Source: an uncultured Mycoplasmatota bacterium (GTDB lineage: Bacteria > Bacillota_I > Bacilli_A > RF39 > UBA660). From it: DNA of 56,661 nucleotides. The stretch spans positions 1-56,661 of the forward strand of contig URUT01000004.1 in assembly GCA_900551105.1 (NCBI GenBank). The letters run 5' to 3'. This document shows, one piece after another, positions 17,261 through 26,188 of the stretch. The translations under genes were made by a program, and so were the position numbers. The notes below the pieces were generated by a model. It did not search any database. It saw only the letters and a list, made by a program, of their open reading frames with translations, and was not told where the DNA came from. Each line of letters opens with the position of its first letter. The stretch's first letter is position 1.

Positions 17261-17857
17261 ATGAAAATTGATAGTTCAAATTTAAGTACAATTGCAGTTA
17301 GAACAAGTCAGTATCCTACTGATAATAAGCCAGAATTTTTACTTGTTGGTAGAAGTAATGTTGGCAAGAGTAGTTTTATTAATACACTTTTGGGAAGAAA
17401 AAATTATGCTAAGACTAGTGCAACACCTGGTAAAACGCAAACATTAAATTTTTATATTTGTAATGATGAATTTTATTTAGTAGATGTTCCTGGTTATGGA
17501 TACGCTAATACAGATAAAAGTACGCAGAAGAAACTTGGGTTAATGATAGAGGATTATCTTAAGACAAGAACTAATTTAGTTAGAGTTTTTATGCTAGTTG
17601 ATGGCAGAATGAAGCCTACGGAAAATGATGTTTTGATGTATAATTATTTGAAATATTATAATGTACCAACAACAGTAATTGCAACTAAGTATGATAAATT
17701 AAAAGCAAAGGATAGAGATAAAAATATTAAAAATGTTTCTTTAGTTCTTAATCTAAATGAAGATGATAAAGTAATAGCTTTTTCTAATGTTACTAAAAAG
17801 GGTAAGGAAGAAGTTTTAAATGTTATTTTGGAAGGGCTTAAGGAAAATGAGGAGTAA
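17261..17857 (+). CDS. engB: Ribosome biogenesis GTP-binding protein EngB/YsxC
   Basis: A 198-residue circularly compact GTPase needed for large ribosomal subunit assembly. G1 is GRSNVGKSS (about 30-38), G2 includes TSATPGKTQ, G3 DVPGYG (about 74-79), G4 ATKYDK and G5 FSN. Length and motifs are typical of EngB. AGAGGAAC precedes the ATG. The next gene, a prepilin-like protein, overlaps its 3' end by 11 bp, so the two are co-transcribed. Confidence 0.93.
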   Translation: MKIDSSNLSTIAVRTSQYPTDNKPEFLLVGRSNVGKSSFINTLLGRKNYAKTSATPGKTQTLNFYICNDEFYLVDVPGYGYANTDKSTQKKLGLMIEDYLKTRTNLVRVFMLVDGRMKPTENDVLMYNYLKYYNVPTTVIATKYDKLKAKDRDKNIKNVSLVLNLNEDDKVIAFSNVTKKGKEEVLNVILEGLKENEE

Positions 17858-18272
17858 AAAAGGGTTTACGCTAGTTGAGCTTCTAGCAGTTATTTCAGTT
17901 TTAGCAATTGTTATGGTGATAGTTATCCCAGCAGTAAGTAATAATAGTAAGACAGCAAAAGAGGGGATTTTAAAAACTAAACTGGATTTAATTGTTGATC
18001 AGTCTATTATATGGGGACAAGATCATATTAACTATTTTGTAAATGAATCAGCACCACTACAAGAGTGCACGACGAGTGATGATTTAGTTAGTTGCAAGAT
18101 TAGTTTTGATGCTTTAGCTAAAGAGGGCTATGTAAAGTATGATGATGGTGAAATAATAAGTGATCCAACTAAAAGAAGAGATAATTTAAATAATGAAAAA
18201 ATAGATATTTTTTATGATAAGAAGAAAAATGATGTAAGTGCTACTTATGATAGTAGTCATTTGTTTGATTAA
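17847..18272 (+). CDS. Type IV prepilin-like protein with class III signal peptide
   Basis: A 141-residue protein beginning MRSKKGFTLVELLAV: a short basic leader, the G-F cleavage site, Glu at +5 and a hydrophobic helix, diagnostic for type IV pilin/pseudopilin (ComGC-like) processing by a prepilin peptidase. The C-terminal domain has two Cys (about residues 74 and 82) that could form a disulfide. The start at 17847 has AAGG close upstream. It sits alone in a GTPase operon, so its assembly system is elsewhere. It could be a minor pilin or a surface-anchored orphan prepilin. Confidence 0.8.
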   Translation: MRSKKGFTLVELLAVISVLAIVMVIVIPAVSNNSKTAKEGILKTKLDLIVDQSIIWGQDHINYFVNESAPLQECTTSDDLVSCKISFDALAKEGYVKYDDGEIISDPTKRRDNLNNEKIDIFYDKKKNDVSATYDSSHLFD

Positions 18273-18341
18273 ATTCCCATTTATGGGTTTTTATTTTGTC
18301 CATTTTATGGTAAAATTAGTGAGAAAAAAGAGGTGTTTTGC

Positions 18342-19658
18342 GTGAGAAAGACTGTTTGTTTAATTGGTAGACCAAATACTGGGAAGTCAACACTATTTAA
18401 TAGATTAATAAATGAAAAGAAAGCTATTATCGATGATATGCCAGGAGTTACGAGAGATAGAATTTATGGGATTGTTAATTATAAAGATAAAAGTTTTAAT
18501 CTAATAGATACTGGCGGTATAGATTTAGCAAAAGAAGATTTTAATGAAAATATTAAGATGCAGGCAGAACTTGCGATAGATGAGTCTGATGTTATTGTTT
18601 TTGTTATTGATGGAAAAACTGATGTTACGAGTAATGATATTTTGATTGCTAAGATGTTAAAGAAGACTGATAAAAAAGTGATTGTTGCAGTAAATAAATT
18701 AGATGAGACGCATCAAAATGATTTAATGTATAATTTTTATGAACTTGGTTTTGATTTAATTTTGCCGATAAGTGCAGAACATAATAAGGGAATAAGTGTG
18801 CTTCTTGATGAGATAACAAGTGATTTTAATGCTTATACGACTGAAGAAGATGAGGCAATTTTAAAATTTTGTATTATTGGTAGACCTAATGTAGGAAAGA
18901 GCTCGTTAATTAATGCCTTATTAAATGAGGATAGAGCAATTGTTTCTAATGTTGCGGGAACTACAAGGGATGCAGTTGATACAAGATTTACTTATGATAA
19001 GAATGATTATATTGTTATTGATACTGCCGGGATGAGAAAAAGAGGAAGGGTTTATGAGAATATAGAGAAATATAGTCTTCTCCGTAGTATGAAAGCAATA
19101 GATAGATCTGATGTATGTGTGCTTGTAATTAATGCTGAAGAAGGTATTATAGAGCATGATAAACATATAGCGTCTTATGCACTTGATGCTGGTAAAGCAA
19201 TGGTTATAGTAGTAAATAAATGGGATTTGATTGAAAATAAAGATGAGCAGATGAAATTCTGGATAAAAAATATTAGAGCTAATTTTCAGTTTATCCCGTA
19301 TGTTAATATAGTATTTTTATCATCTAAGACAAAAGCAAGAATACATACATTGATGCCAGAAATTATTAAAGCTTATGAAAGTGCTAGAAGAGAAATTAAG
19401 ACAAGCGTTTTAAATGATGTTGTTAGGGAAGCTATTATGCTTCATGAACCACCTAGTTATAAGGGAAAAAGACTAAAGGTTTATTTTGTTAATCAGTGTG
19501 ATACTAAACCTCCTAAGTTTGAGTTTTCAGTTAATAATAAGAAACTTCTTCATTTTAGTTATGAAAGATATTTAGAAAATCAAATAAGAGCTAATTTTGA
19601 TTTGACTGGTACGCCAATTATTTTGAAGTTTACAAATAAGGGTGATAAGGGTGAATAA
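18342..19658 (+). CDS. der: Ribosome biogenesis GTPase Der (EngA)
   Basis: This is a 438-residue protein with two tandem GTPase domains, GRPNTGKST near the N-terminus and GRPNVGKSS in the middle, plus DTGG and DTAG G3 motifs, NKLD and NKWD G4 motifs, and a C-terminal KH-like domain. Der acts in 50S subunit assembly. The GTG at 18342 has AAGAGGTG upstream at good spacing; an earlier GTG at 18333 lies in the ribosome-binding site. The last bases overlap the next gene's start. Confidence 0.95.
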   Translation: MRKTVCLIGRPNTGKSTLFNRLINEKKAIIDDMPGVTRDRIYGIVNYKDKSFNLIDTGGIDLAKEDFNENIKMQAELAIDESDVIVFVIDGKTDVTSNDILIAKMLKKTDKKVIVAVNKLDETHQNDLMYNFYELGFDLILPISAEHNKGISVLLDEITSDFNAYTTEEDEAILKFCIIGRPNVGKSSLINALLNEDRAIVSNVAGTTRDAVDTRFTYDKNDYIVIDTAGMRKRGRVYENIEKYSLLRSMKAIDRSDVCVLVINAEEGIIEHDKHIASYALDAGKAMVIVVNKWDLIENKDEQMKFWIKNIRANFQFIPYVNIVFLSSKTKARIHTLMPEIIKAYESARREIKTSVLNDVVREAIMLHEPPSYKGKRLKVYFVNQCDTKPPKFEFSVNNKKLLHFSYERYLENQIRANFDLTGTPIILKFTNKGDKGE

Positions 19659-20550
19659 GAAAGTTACTTTAATTTCTATTTTAATATTGTTATTAGTTGC
19701 TGGAGGTGTGTTTGCTCTTGTTAAAATTATGAATAATAAAAAAAGTAGTGTTAGTACTTTAAAGGTGATTGTTACTGAAACATATAAAGGGTATGCTCTT
19801 GCTCAGGTAATTGGAGATAGTGATTTAGATATTGTTGAAGTGCCACTAGATGGGTTAAATGTAGGTGATGAACTTATTTTGGATGTTAAAGAAATTATGG
19901 AAATTTATCCACCTAAGGTTGTTTTAAATTCTTATGAGATTGTAAGTGATAAATCTGAGAATACAACGATGACTACAAGTACAACTACAACGACAGCACC
20001 AGAAAATAGGACGACAACTACGACAAAAAAAATTACTTCAACAACTAAAACAACTATAAGACAAACTACACCAGCTAAGATTTCAGAAAATACTTATAAA
20101 AGTGCTGATGATAGTGTCTTAGAAACTACTTCTGAAATGTTAAAAGATAAAAATAGGAATGTAATAAAAGAGAATTTTATAAAAATAGTTGACTTTATCT
20201 TTTATGATAGTGATATCAATGGCTATTATTTTAAAGATTTAACTAATGGAGCTAAACTAAAAGTTATTTACTATGCTACGATGTTAGATAATTTAATTAA
20301 TAAAGAATTTCCTTCTTATAAAAAAAGCTTAAGTGAGAAGTATAATAATACGAAAGCAAAACTCGTTAAACACTATTTAGAGAAAAGCTCAGAATATTGC
20401 AAGGATAATGAAAATGTTTGTAAGCAAGCAAAGAGTGACTTTACAGTTTTAAAGAAGAGTTTAAATATTACCTTTGATTTTATAAAAGGACTTTGTCAAG
20501 ATGGAACACAAAAACTAAAAGAATGGTATGAGATTTACAGTGGAAAATAA
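19651..20550 (+). CDS. Membrane-anchored protein with a Thr-rich linker, unknown function
   Basis: The product has 299 residues, with an N-terminal membrane anchor (about 4-27) and a small beta-rich domain (about 35-100; KVIVTETYKGYALAQVIGDS, VGDELILDVKE) resembling an OB-like fold. An extracellular linker of almost only Thr with Ser and Lys follows (about 105-145), then a helical C-terminal domain with three Cys. The start is a GTG overlapping the der stop; another GTG at 19642 is possible. I do not recognise the family. Linker and anchor suggest a wall-spanning protein. Codon use is like its neighbours. Confidence 0.6.
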   Translation: MNKKVTLISILILLLVAGGVFALVKIMNNKKSSVSTLKVIVTETYKGYALAQVIGDSDLDIVEVPLDGLNVGDELILDVKEIMEIYPPKVVLNSYEIVSDKSENTTMTTSTTTTTAPENRTTTTTKKITSTTKTTIRQTTPAKISENTYKSADDSVLETTSEMLKDKNRNVIKENFIKIVDFIFYDSDINGYYFKDLTNGAKLKVIYYATMLDNLINKEFPSYKKSLSEKYNNTKAKLVKHYLEKSSEYCKDNENVCKQAKSDFTVLKKSLNITFDFIKGLCQDGTQKLKEWYEIYSGK

Positions 20551-21163
20551 GATTTTTTTAGATGGTGAAGTAATTACTTATGTGGTTATAAGAAAGAGAA
20601 TAAAAAATGCTTATTTTAGGTTTAAAGATGGAAAACTTGTGGTAAGTGTAAATTATTTAGTTAGTGATAAAAAGATAGAGAAAATGCTTCATGATAATGC
20701 TAAGGCTATTTTGAAACTTCAAGGTAGAGTAAAACAAAGAAGTGAAGAGAAACTTAGTTATTTAGGAAATGATTTAGATTTAATAATTAGAGATGATAAA
20801 CCCAAAATGATTGGTGATGTTATTTATGCCAGGTCATTTGATGAAGCTAAGAATTATATTTACTCTTTAGCTTTAAAAGTTTTTGAGTCAAGATTAATGC
20901 AAGTTAGATGTAATTTTGATGATTTACCAGATTTTAAATTAAAAAGTAGATTGATGAAGACAAAGTGGGGAGTATGTAATATATCTAGTATGAGTGTTAC
21001 GTTAAATACTAGTTTGATAATGAAAGATGTACATTTAATTGATTATGTTTTAGTACATGAGTTATCACATTTTAAATATATGAATCATTCTAAGGATTTT
21101 TGGAATTATGTTGGGGAGCATTATCCATATTATAAACAAGCAAGAAAGGAGCTTAATTATTAA
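20528..21163 (+). CDS. YgjP-like M48-type metallopeptidase domain protein (DUF45)
   Basis: A 211-residue protein ending in the zinc metallopeptidase segment LVHELSHFKYMNHSKDFW (HExxH plus downstream H), preceded by SRLMKTKWGVCN and SVTLNTSLIM, which is the YgjP/WLM family pattern. The N-terminal half is a beta-rich domain. Family members are cytosolic and poorly characterised. The gene overlaps its upstream neighbour by 23 bp. The start is uncertain between ATG 20528 and an internal GTG at 20540, as neither has a strong ribosome-binding site. Confidence 0.8.
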   Translation: MRFTVENKIFLDGEVITYVVIRKRIKNAYFRFKDGKLVVSVNYLVSDKKIEKMLHDNAKAILKLQGRVKQRSEEKLSYLGNDLDLIIRDDKPKMIGDVIYARSFDEAKNYIYSLALKVFESRLMQVRCNFDDLPDFKLKSRLMKTKWGVCNISSMSVTLNTSLIMKDVHLIDYVLVHELSHFKYMNHSKDFWNYVGEHYPYYKQARKELNY

Positions 21164-21876
21164 TGATAACATCTATAAATAATAAAAAAATAAAAGAGTA
21201 TGCTAAATTAAATGATAAAAAATATAGGGATTTATCTAGTCTTTTTATAGCTCCAGGTGAGCATTTAGTTGAAGAAGCAATAGAAGCTAATTTAGTTAAA
21301 GAAATATTTATTCTTGATGGTGAAGAAAAATTTGAAGGAATAGTTGTTAGTGAAAATGTGATGAAAAAGATATCAGGGCTTACTAGTGCTCCTAGAGTTT
21401 TGGCAGTTGTTCATAAGAAGGAAAACAGGATAGATGATGGTAATGCCCTTATTTTAGATGGAATAAGTGATCCAGGAAATATGGGAACGATTATCAGATC
21501 AGCAGTAGCTTTTGGCTATAAAAATATTATAATAAGTGAGAACTCTTGTGATGTTTATAATTTAAAATGCATTAGAGCTAGTGAAGGGATGATTTTTAAA
21601 GTAAATATTTATATAGGGGATATTATATCTAAAATAAATGAATTAAAAGATAAGCATTATGTTATTTATGGAACTGATGTAGTTAGAGGTAGCAAACCAG
21701 CTAGAGAAGAAAATAGACATGCGATAGTAATTGGCAGTGAAGCTAAAGGGATGCGTGATGAAGTAAAAAAAGAATGTACAAAATTTTTACATATACCAAT
21801 GAGCGATGATTGTGAAAGTTTAAATGCAGGAGTTAGTGCTAGTTTGCTTATGTATATACTAGGTGAAAATGTATGA
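21163..21876 (+). CDS. SpoU/TrmH-family RNA 2'-O-methyltransferase
   Basis: A 237-residue SPOUT enzyme. An N-terminal L30e-like substrate-binding domain (about 1-85) is followed by the knotted methyltransferase with motif 1 LDGISDPGNMGTIIRSA, motif 2 VIGSEAKGM and motif 3 HIPMSDDCESLNAGVSASLL. It transfers a methyl group to a ribose 2'-OH in rRNA or tRNA. The target is not predictable here. The ATG overlaps the preceding stop (TAATG), and the next gene starts before its stop. Confidence 0.88.
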   Translation: MITSINNKKIKEYAKLNDKKYRDLSSLFIAPGEHLVEEAIEANLVKEIFILDGEEKFEGIVVSENVMKKISGLTSAPRVLAVVHKKENRIDDGNALILDGISDPGNMGTIIRSAVAFGYKNIIISENSCDVYNLKCIRASEGMIFKVNIYIGDIISKINELKDKHYVIYGTDVVRGSKPAREENRHAIVIGSEAKGMRDEVKKECTKFLHIPMSDDCESLNAGVSASLLMYILGENV

Positions 21877-22568
21877 AATTAGATTTTTTATTAAAACAAA
21901 AATTTGTAAATAAGGGAGTTTATAATAATAAAAATGTAATAGAAAATACGTTGCCAGCGTTTGATTTAGCTATTAAAGGTAATTTTGGAATATGCTTTAG
22001 AGTTAGATGTACAAAAGATAATAAAGTAATAGTTTATGATGATGAAAACTTTGCTAGATTACTTAAAGTAAAAGATAGTGTAGAAAACGTTAATTATGAT
22101 GATATAGCTTATCTATCTTCTTATCATGTTCCCTTATTAGAAGAGGTACTAAATTTTATTAATGATAAAACGCCAGTTATTATTAATTTGGCTAGTGTGT
22201 ATGATAAAAAAGTGACTAAGGAAATAATAACTATATTAGATAAATATCATGGAAGATTTGCAATTGTAAGTAATAATTCTAAAACTATTAGTTATTTTAA
22301 TAAAGTAAGAGAAAATTATATTCTTGGAGAAATTGTTAGTAAGCAAAAACCAAGTATTTATTCTTTAGGTAACTTTATAGCACATTATATGATTAAGACA
22401 GATTTTAAAAGTGTGAATATAAAACATTATAATTCTAGTGAGTTATTAAATTTTAAAAAGTTAGAGGTTCCATTAATTGGGTATTTGATTACTGATCAAA
22501 GGCAGCTAAATAGCTATAATGATTATTTTGATAATATTGTGGTGGATGGAAATATTTTTAATATATAA
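21873..22568 (+). CDS. Glycerophosphodiester phosphodiesterase-like protein lacking the catalytic residues
   Basis: A 231-residue protein whose layout follows the GDPD TIM barrel: VIENTLPAFDLAIKGNFGI for the usual PENTL-AF-A motif, CTKDNKVIVYDDENFARL for TKDG-VV-HD-N, and VPLLEEVL near the middle. However HRG has become NKG, the E-x-D metal ligands have become C-F-R (ICFRV), and the HD has become DD. If the alignment is right, every acid/base and metal position is lost while the frame is intact, so it is probably a non-enzymatic barrel. It is embedded between an RNA methyltransferase and rimM, with overlaps and short spacing. Confidence 0.7.
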   Translation: MKLDFLLKQKFVNKGVYNNKNVIENTLPAFDLAIKGNFGICFRVRCTKDNKVIVYDDENFARLLKVKDSVENVNYDDIAYLSSYHVPLLEEVLNFINDKTPVIINLASVYDKKVTKEIITILDKYHGRFAIVSNNSKTISYFNKVRENYILGEIVSKQKPSIYSLGNFIAHYMIKTDFKSVNIKHYNSSELLNFKKLEVPLIGYLITDQRQLNSYNDYFDNIVVDGNIFNI

Positions 22569-22579
22569 GAAGGATTGTT

Positions 22580-23059
22580 ATGAAAGATAAATTATGGATA
22601 GGTAAAATTGTAAATTATTTTGGCATTAAAGGAGAACTTAAGGTTGTTTCTGATTTTGAGATGGCTGATAGGGCTTTTAAAGAAAATAATACAATATATA
22701 TTAATAATGAGAAGCATTTGGTGACAGGCTGCCGTTTTCATCATCATAATTATTTAGTTAAGATTGATCATATTAATGATATAAATCAAATTACTAAGTA
22801 TATAGGTTATGATATTTATATTGATAGGAATACTTTAAGTTTAAGTGATGATGAATATTTGCTTGATGATTTGGTCGGTTTAGATGTTTGCGATGGTGAT
22901 GAATTTATTGGAAAGGTAGAGTCTGTTAATAAAAATAAGGTTAATCCATTAATAAAAGTTAAAGGATTTTATATTCCAATATACGGAAATTATATTGTTA
23001 AAGTAAGTTTAAGTGAGAAGAAGATATATTGTAAAAATATAAGTAGTTTAATGTTGTAG
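22580..23059 (+). CDS. rimM: 16S rRNA processing protein RimM
   Basis: A 159-residue ribosome-maturation factor acting on the 30S head with ribosomal protein S19. The N-terminal RimM domain starts WIGKIVNYFGIKGELKV, and the PRC-barrel domain includes EYLLDDLVGLDVCDGDEFIGKVESV. AGAAGGA precedes the ATG. It sits 10 nt upstream of trmD, as in most bacteria. Confidence 0.93.
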   Translation: MKDKLWIGKIVNYFGIKGELKVVSDFEMADRAFKENNTIYINNEKHLVTGCRFHHHNYLVKIDHINDINQITKYIGYDIYIDRNTLSLSDDEYLLDDLVGLDVCDGDEFIGKVESVNKNKVNPLIKVKGFYIPIYGNYIVKVSLSEKKIYCKNISSLML

Positions 23060-23069
23060 GTGATGATTA

Positions 23070-23741
23070 GTGGAAATTATAGTATTGTCGCTTTTTCCAA
23101 AGATGTTTGATGGCTTTTTAAGTGAGTCAATAATAAAAAGAGCGATAGATAAAAATATTGTAAATATTAGAGTAATTAATTTTAGGGATTATTCGGTTTA
23201 TAATAATAATCAAGTGGATGATACTCCTTATGGTGGAGGAGCTGGAATGGTCTTAATGTGCGATCCAATATTTAGATGCTTGGATGAAATTAGAGATGAT
23301 GATTCTTATGTTGTTTTACTTTCACCGGAAGGAAATAGATATAATCAAGAAAAAGCTAGAGAATATAAAAATATTAAAAAATTGATAATTATTTGTGGTC
23401 ATTATGAGGGCTTTGATGAAAGAATTAAAGAGGAAGCCGATGAAATAGTGTCAGTTGGAGACTATATTTTAACTGGTGGAGAAATTGGAGCGATGGCAAT
23501 AATTGATAGTGTAATTAGATTAGTGCCAGGTGTTATTAATAATGAAAGCTTAGATGATGAAAGTTTTAATGATGGGCTTTTAGATTATCCAGTATATACT
23601 AAACCAGAAGAATATAGAGGAAAGAAAGTGCCAAGTATTCTTTTATCTGGAAATCATCAAAAAATTAAAAATTATAGACATAATGAAAGAATTAGGGTTA
23701 CTAAAGAAAAAAGACCTGATTTATTAAGTGAAGATGTATAG
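23070..23741 (+). CDS. trmD: tRNA (guanine-N1)-methyltransferase TrmD
   Basis: A 223-residue SPOUT methyltransferase making m1G37, which prevents frameshifting. Motifs seen: LFPKMFDGFLSESIIKRA, DDTPYGGGAGMVL, LLSPEG, ICGHYEGFDERI, SVGDYILTGGE, and C-terminal YTKPEEYRGKKVP with the conserved RG. The start is GTG with AGGTGATGA upstream. It partners with rimM; rplS, the usual next gene, is displaced by about 4 kb. Confidence 0.95.
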   Translation: MEIIVLSLFPKMFDGFLSESIIKRAIDKNIVNIRVINFRDYSVYNNNQVDDTPYGGGAGMVLMCDPIFRCLDEIRDDDSYVVLLSPEGNRYNQEKAREYKNIKKLIIICGHYEGFDERIKEEADEIVSVGDYILTGGEIGAMAIIDSVIRLVPGVINNESLDDESFNDGLLDYPVYTKPEEYRGKKVPSILLSGNHQKIKNYRHNERIRVTKEKRPDLLSEDV

Positions 23742-24120
23742 AGTTTTTAGATTAAATGATAAACTTAAGCTTAATGATATAATATTTTTTGATGGTTATG
23801 AAATAAAAATAAAGAAATGTAATTTAGTAATAATTAAACAAGAGTGGGTTAATAAATTAATTAGTATGCTTTATGATAAGAATTATAATGATTTAATTAG
23901 TAGAATACTTTTATTTTTAGATAATGATTCTAGTGATGATGCTAGAGATTTACTTGAAGAATTACGAGCTGTTAGAATGATTTTGTATAATAAATATGAA
24001 AAGTATTTGGATAAAAAAACACTTAATAAGTATTTATTTAAAATTGTTTTATTAAAAAGTGAATTAGAGCAAAGAGTATTAAAAAAAGAAAATAATATAG
24101 TTAGAGGAAGACAAATGTAG
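23728..24120 (+). CDS. Small charged helical protein of unknown function
   Basis: A 130-residue, Lys/Leu/Asp-rich protein that starts with GTG inside the last codons of trmD (14-bp overlap). A short beta-rich N-terminal part (about 1-35; GYEIKIKKCNLVII) precedes helices, including a DNDSSDDARDLLEELRAVR segment and a coiled-coil-like C-terminus. No family is recognised. Tight coupling to rimM-trmD suggests co-expression with translation genes. It is the last gene before a T-rich stretch and the surface-protein pair. Confidence 0.6.
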   Translation: MKMYRVFRLNDKLKLNDIIFFDGYEIKIKKCNLVIIKQEWVNKLISMLYDKNYNDLISRILLFLDNDSSDDARDLLEELRAVRMILYNKYEKYLDKKTLNKYLFKIVLLKSELEQRVLKKENNIVRGRQM

Positions 24121-24148
24121 TTGTTTTCTTTTTTTATGATTTAGGTTA

Positions 24149-24177
24149 TTGAAATTATATTTAAATTTTTATATAAT
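24149..24177 (+). promoter_or_regulatory. Sigma-A promoter of the surface-protein pair
   Basis: TTGAAA, 17-bp spacer and TATAAT: one mismatch to consensus in the -35 and none in the -10. It lies 49 nt upstream of the start codon used for the first surface gene. Confidence 0.8.
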
Positions 24178-24226
24178 GGTATAAGGATAGATAGGTATAA
24201 ATTAGATGTACTTTTGGAGGTCACAT

Positions 24227-26164
24227 ATGAGAGAAAAGTATAGGAAAAGATTGTTAATATATGTTGGAATTTTGTTTTGCTTGATTTCATTAGTTGGTGT
24301 GAGTTATGCTGTTTTTAATGGTTATGCTTCACAAAGTTCAACAAATTCACTTGCTGCTACGTGTGTAGAACTAGTTTTTAGTGGAGAGAACTCCGTTAAT
24401 TTAACTAATGCTTATCCGATTAGTACTGCGGAAGGTCTTAAGACGACGCCTTATACTTTTAAGATAAAGAATAATTGTGATAATTATATGCAGTATACGA
24501 TAGTTGCTTCGGTAATAAATATTACTAATGGATTAGAGTCTAAGTTTGTTAGGATAGCTCTTGATGGAGATGATACGTTAAGTCCAACAAATATTAGTGC
24601 GCTAAAGCAGATAACAACTCCAGCATCACTATCGGGGTATAGTATTACAGAGAATTATGTTTTAAGTGAGACAAATGGAATAAGTAAAAATCAAGAAAAA
24701 AGTTTTGAATTTAGAATGTGGCTTGATGGCGATAATAGTGAGGCTTGGACTAGTGAACAAGTAGAGGGTAAAAATTATCAGCTAAAAATATCAGTAGTAG
24801 CTGCTGTACGAAGTAAACCTACTGATGATTTATATATTGCTACTTTGATAAATGGAACAGAGAGTAATGCGTTTCCTACAACTGATGAGTATGATGCTAG
24901 TGTTTCATGTACAAATGATAGTGGAATAGTTGATACAGGAGCAAGTATTTCTTGGAGAAATAATAAGTGGCTTTTATCAATAGATGATGTGTCAACTGGT
25001 GGAACTAAGTGTACGGTAAAGTTTACTAATGAGCAATATAAATTACTTACTGCTGTTATAAAGGGAACAAATAATGCTAATGTTTCGGTTGCTCAGACAA
25101 CGCCAGGTTCTGAAGTTTCAGCAGATACTGAAGCAGTTTTAGCAAGTACACAAGATGATTATGGAACATCTTATTATTTTAGAGGAGCTGTGGAAAACAA
25201 TTACGTAGAGTATGCTAATATGTGCTGGAGGATAGTAAGAATAACTGGAGATGGCTCTATAAAAATGATTCTTTATAATTACAATGGATTATTTAATGGA
25301 GCGACCACTTCATCTAGTAGTTCTCCATGTAGTGAAAATGGCACTGATTTAGCTTATTTAAGGACAACAGCGTCTAATTCTATATTTACGTTTAATACGA
25401 CTAATACAGATAATGCTCATATTGGGTTAATGTATGGAAGTTATAGTACTACTAATTCTTCTTCGTATGCTATTGCTCATGCCAATACTAATAAAAGTAG
25501 TATTTTATCAACTTTAGAGTCTTGGTATTCAAATGTACTTTCAAAGCAATCAGGTTTTAATGAGAATCAATTAGCAGATACAATTTATTGTAATGAAAAA
25601 AGTACAGTTACTGATGCTGCGTTTAATCCTATTAAGTATTCATCTATAAATGTAAATAATTATGGTGTAGGTAAGAATTATAGTTATTATAAGCCTGCTG
25701 CAAGACTTGTTAGTTCGACTAGTTTTGCGGCTGGAGGAAGTGGACCAACACTTGTATGTTCTAATGATAATAATGGTGGAAAGCTATCTAAATATACTGT
25801 TAGTGATACAACAAATGGTAATGGTGCATTAACTTATAAAATTGGTATGCTTACTGCGGATGAGGTGGCGTTCGCTGGTAGTGTTATAAGAAAAAGTAAT
25901 AATACATTTTATCTATATAAAAATGCTAATGACAGCAGTAATAATGGAATGCATGCTTGGTGGACAATGTCGCCTTTGGGTTATGATGGTTCTACTGCTG
26001 GTGGAGGAATTTTTGTGGTTAATTATACTGGAGCAATGAACTATGATAGAGTTGATAGAGATGTGTGGGAAATGATTAGACCAGTTATTTCACTTAGTTC
26101 TACTGTTAGAGTTTTAGACGGCGCTGGAACATCTACTAATCCTTATAAATTAATTTTCAAATAA
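24227..26164 (+). CDS. Large secreted protein with C-type-lectin-like C-terminal domain (DUF6273-like), copy 1
   Basis: The protein has 645 residues. GGAGG upstream fixes the start at 24227, not an earlier ATG at 24206. The signal/anchor reads LISLVGVSYAVFNGYAS, the SipW-dependent TasA/camelysin-like pattern. An immunoglobulin-like domain (about 30-200) is followed by a conserved module starting DDYGTSYYFRGAV (about 320), with CWRIVR, HANTNKS, WY and LADTIYC. The C-terminus is a lectin-like fold: WWTMSP, then a variable-looking stretch, IRPVISL and TNPYK. No sortase motif is visible. It is followed by a paralogue after 24 nt. The variable stretch here has ordinary AT-rich codons, unlike the copy at 38751. 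Confidence 0.75.
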   Translation: MREKYRKRLLIYVGILFCLISLVGVSYAVFNGYASQSSTNSLAATCVELVFSGENSVNLTNAYPISTAEGLKTTPYTFKIKNNCDNYMQYTIVASVINITNGLESKFVRIALDGDDTLSPTNISALKQITTPASLSGYSITENYVLSETNGISKNQEKSFEFRMWLDGDNSEAWTSEQVEGKNYQLKISVVAAVRSKPTDDLYIATLINGTESNAFPTTDEYDASVSCTNDSGIVDTGASISWRNNKWLLSIDDVSTGGTKCTVKFTNEQYKLLTAVIKGTNNANVSVAQTTPGSEVSADTEAVLASTQDDYGTSYYFRGAVENNYVEYANMCWRIVRITGDGSIKMILYNYNGLFNGATTSSSSSPCSENGTDLAYLRTTASNSIFTFNTTNTDNAHIGLMYGSYSTTNSSSYAIAHANTNKSSILSTLESWYSNVLSKQSGFNENQLADTIYCNEKSTVTDAAFNPIKYSSINVNNYGVGKNYSYYKPAARLVSSTSFAAGGSGPTLVCSNDNNGGKLSKYTVSDTTNGNGALTYKIGMLTADEVAFAGSVIRKSNNTFYLYKNANDSSNNGMHAWWTMSPLGYDGSTAGGGIFVVNYTGAMNYDRVDRDVWEMIRPVISLSSTVRVLDGAGTSTNPYKLIFK

Positions 26165-26188
26165 AAGAGTAATATAGGAGATGATTAT

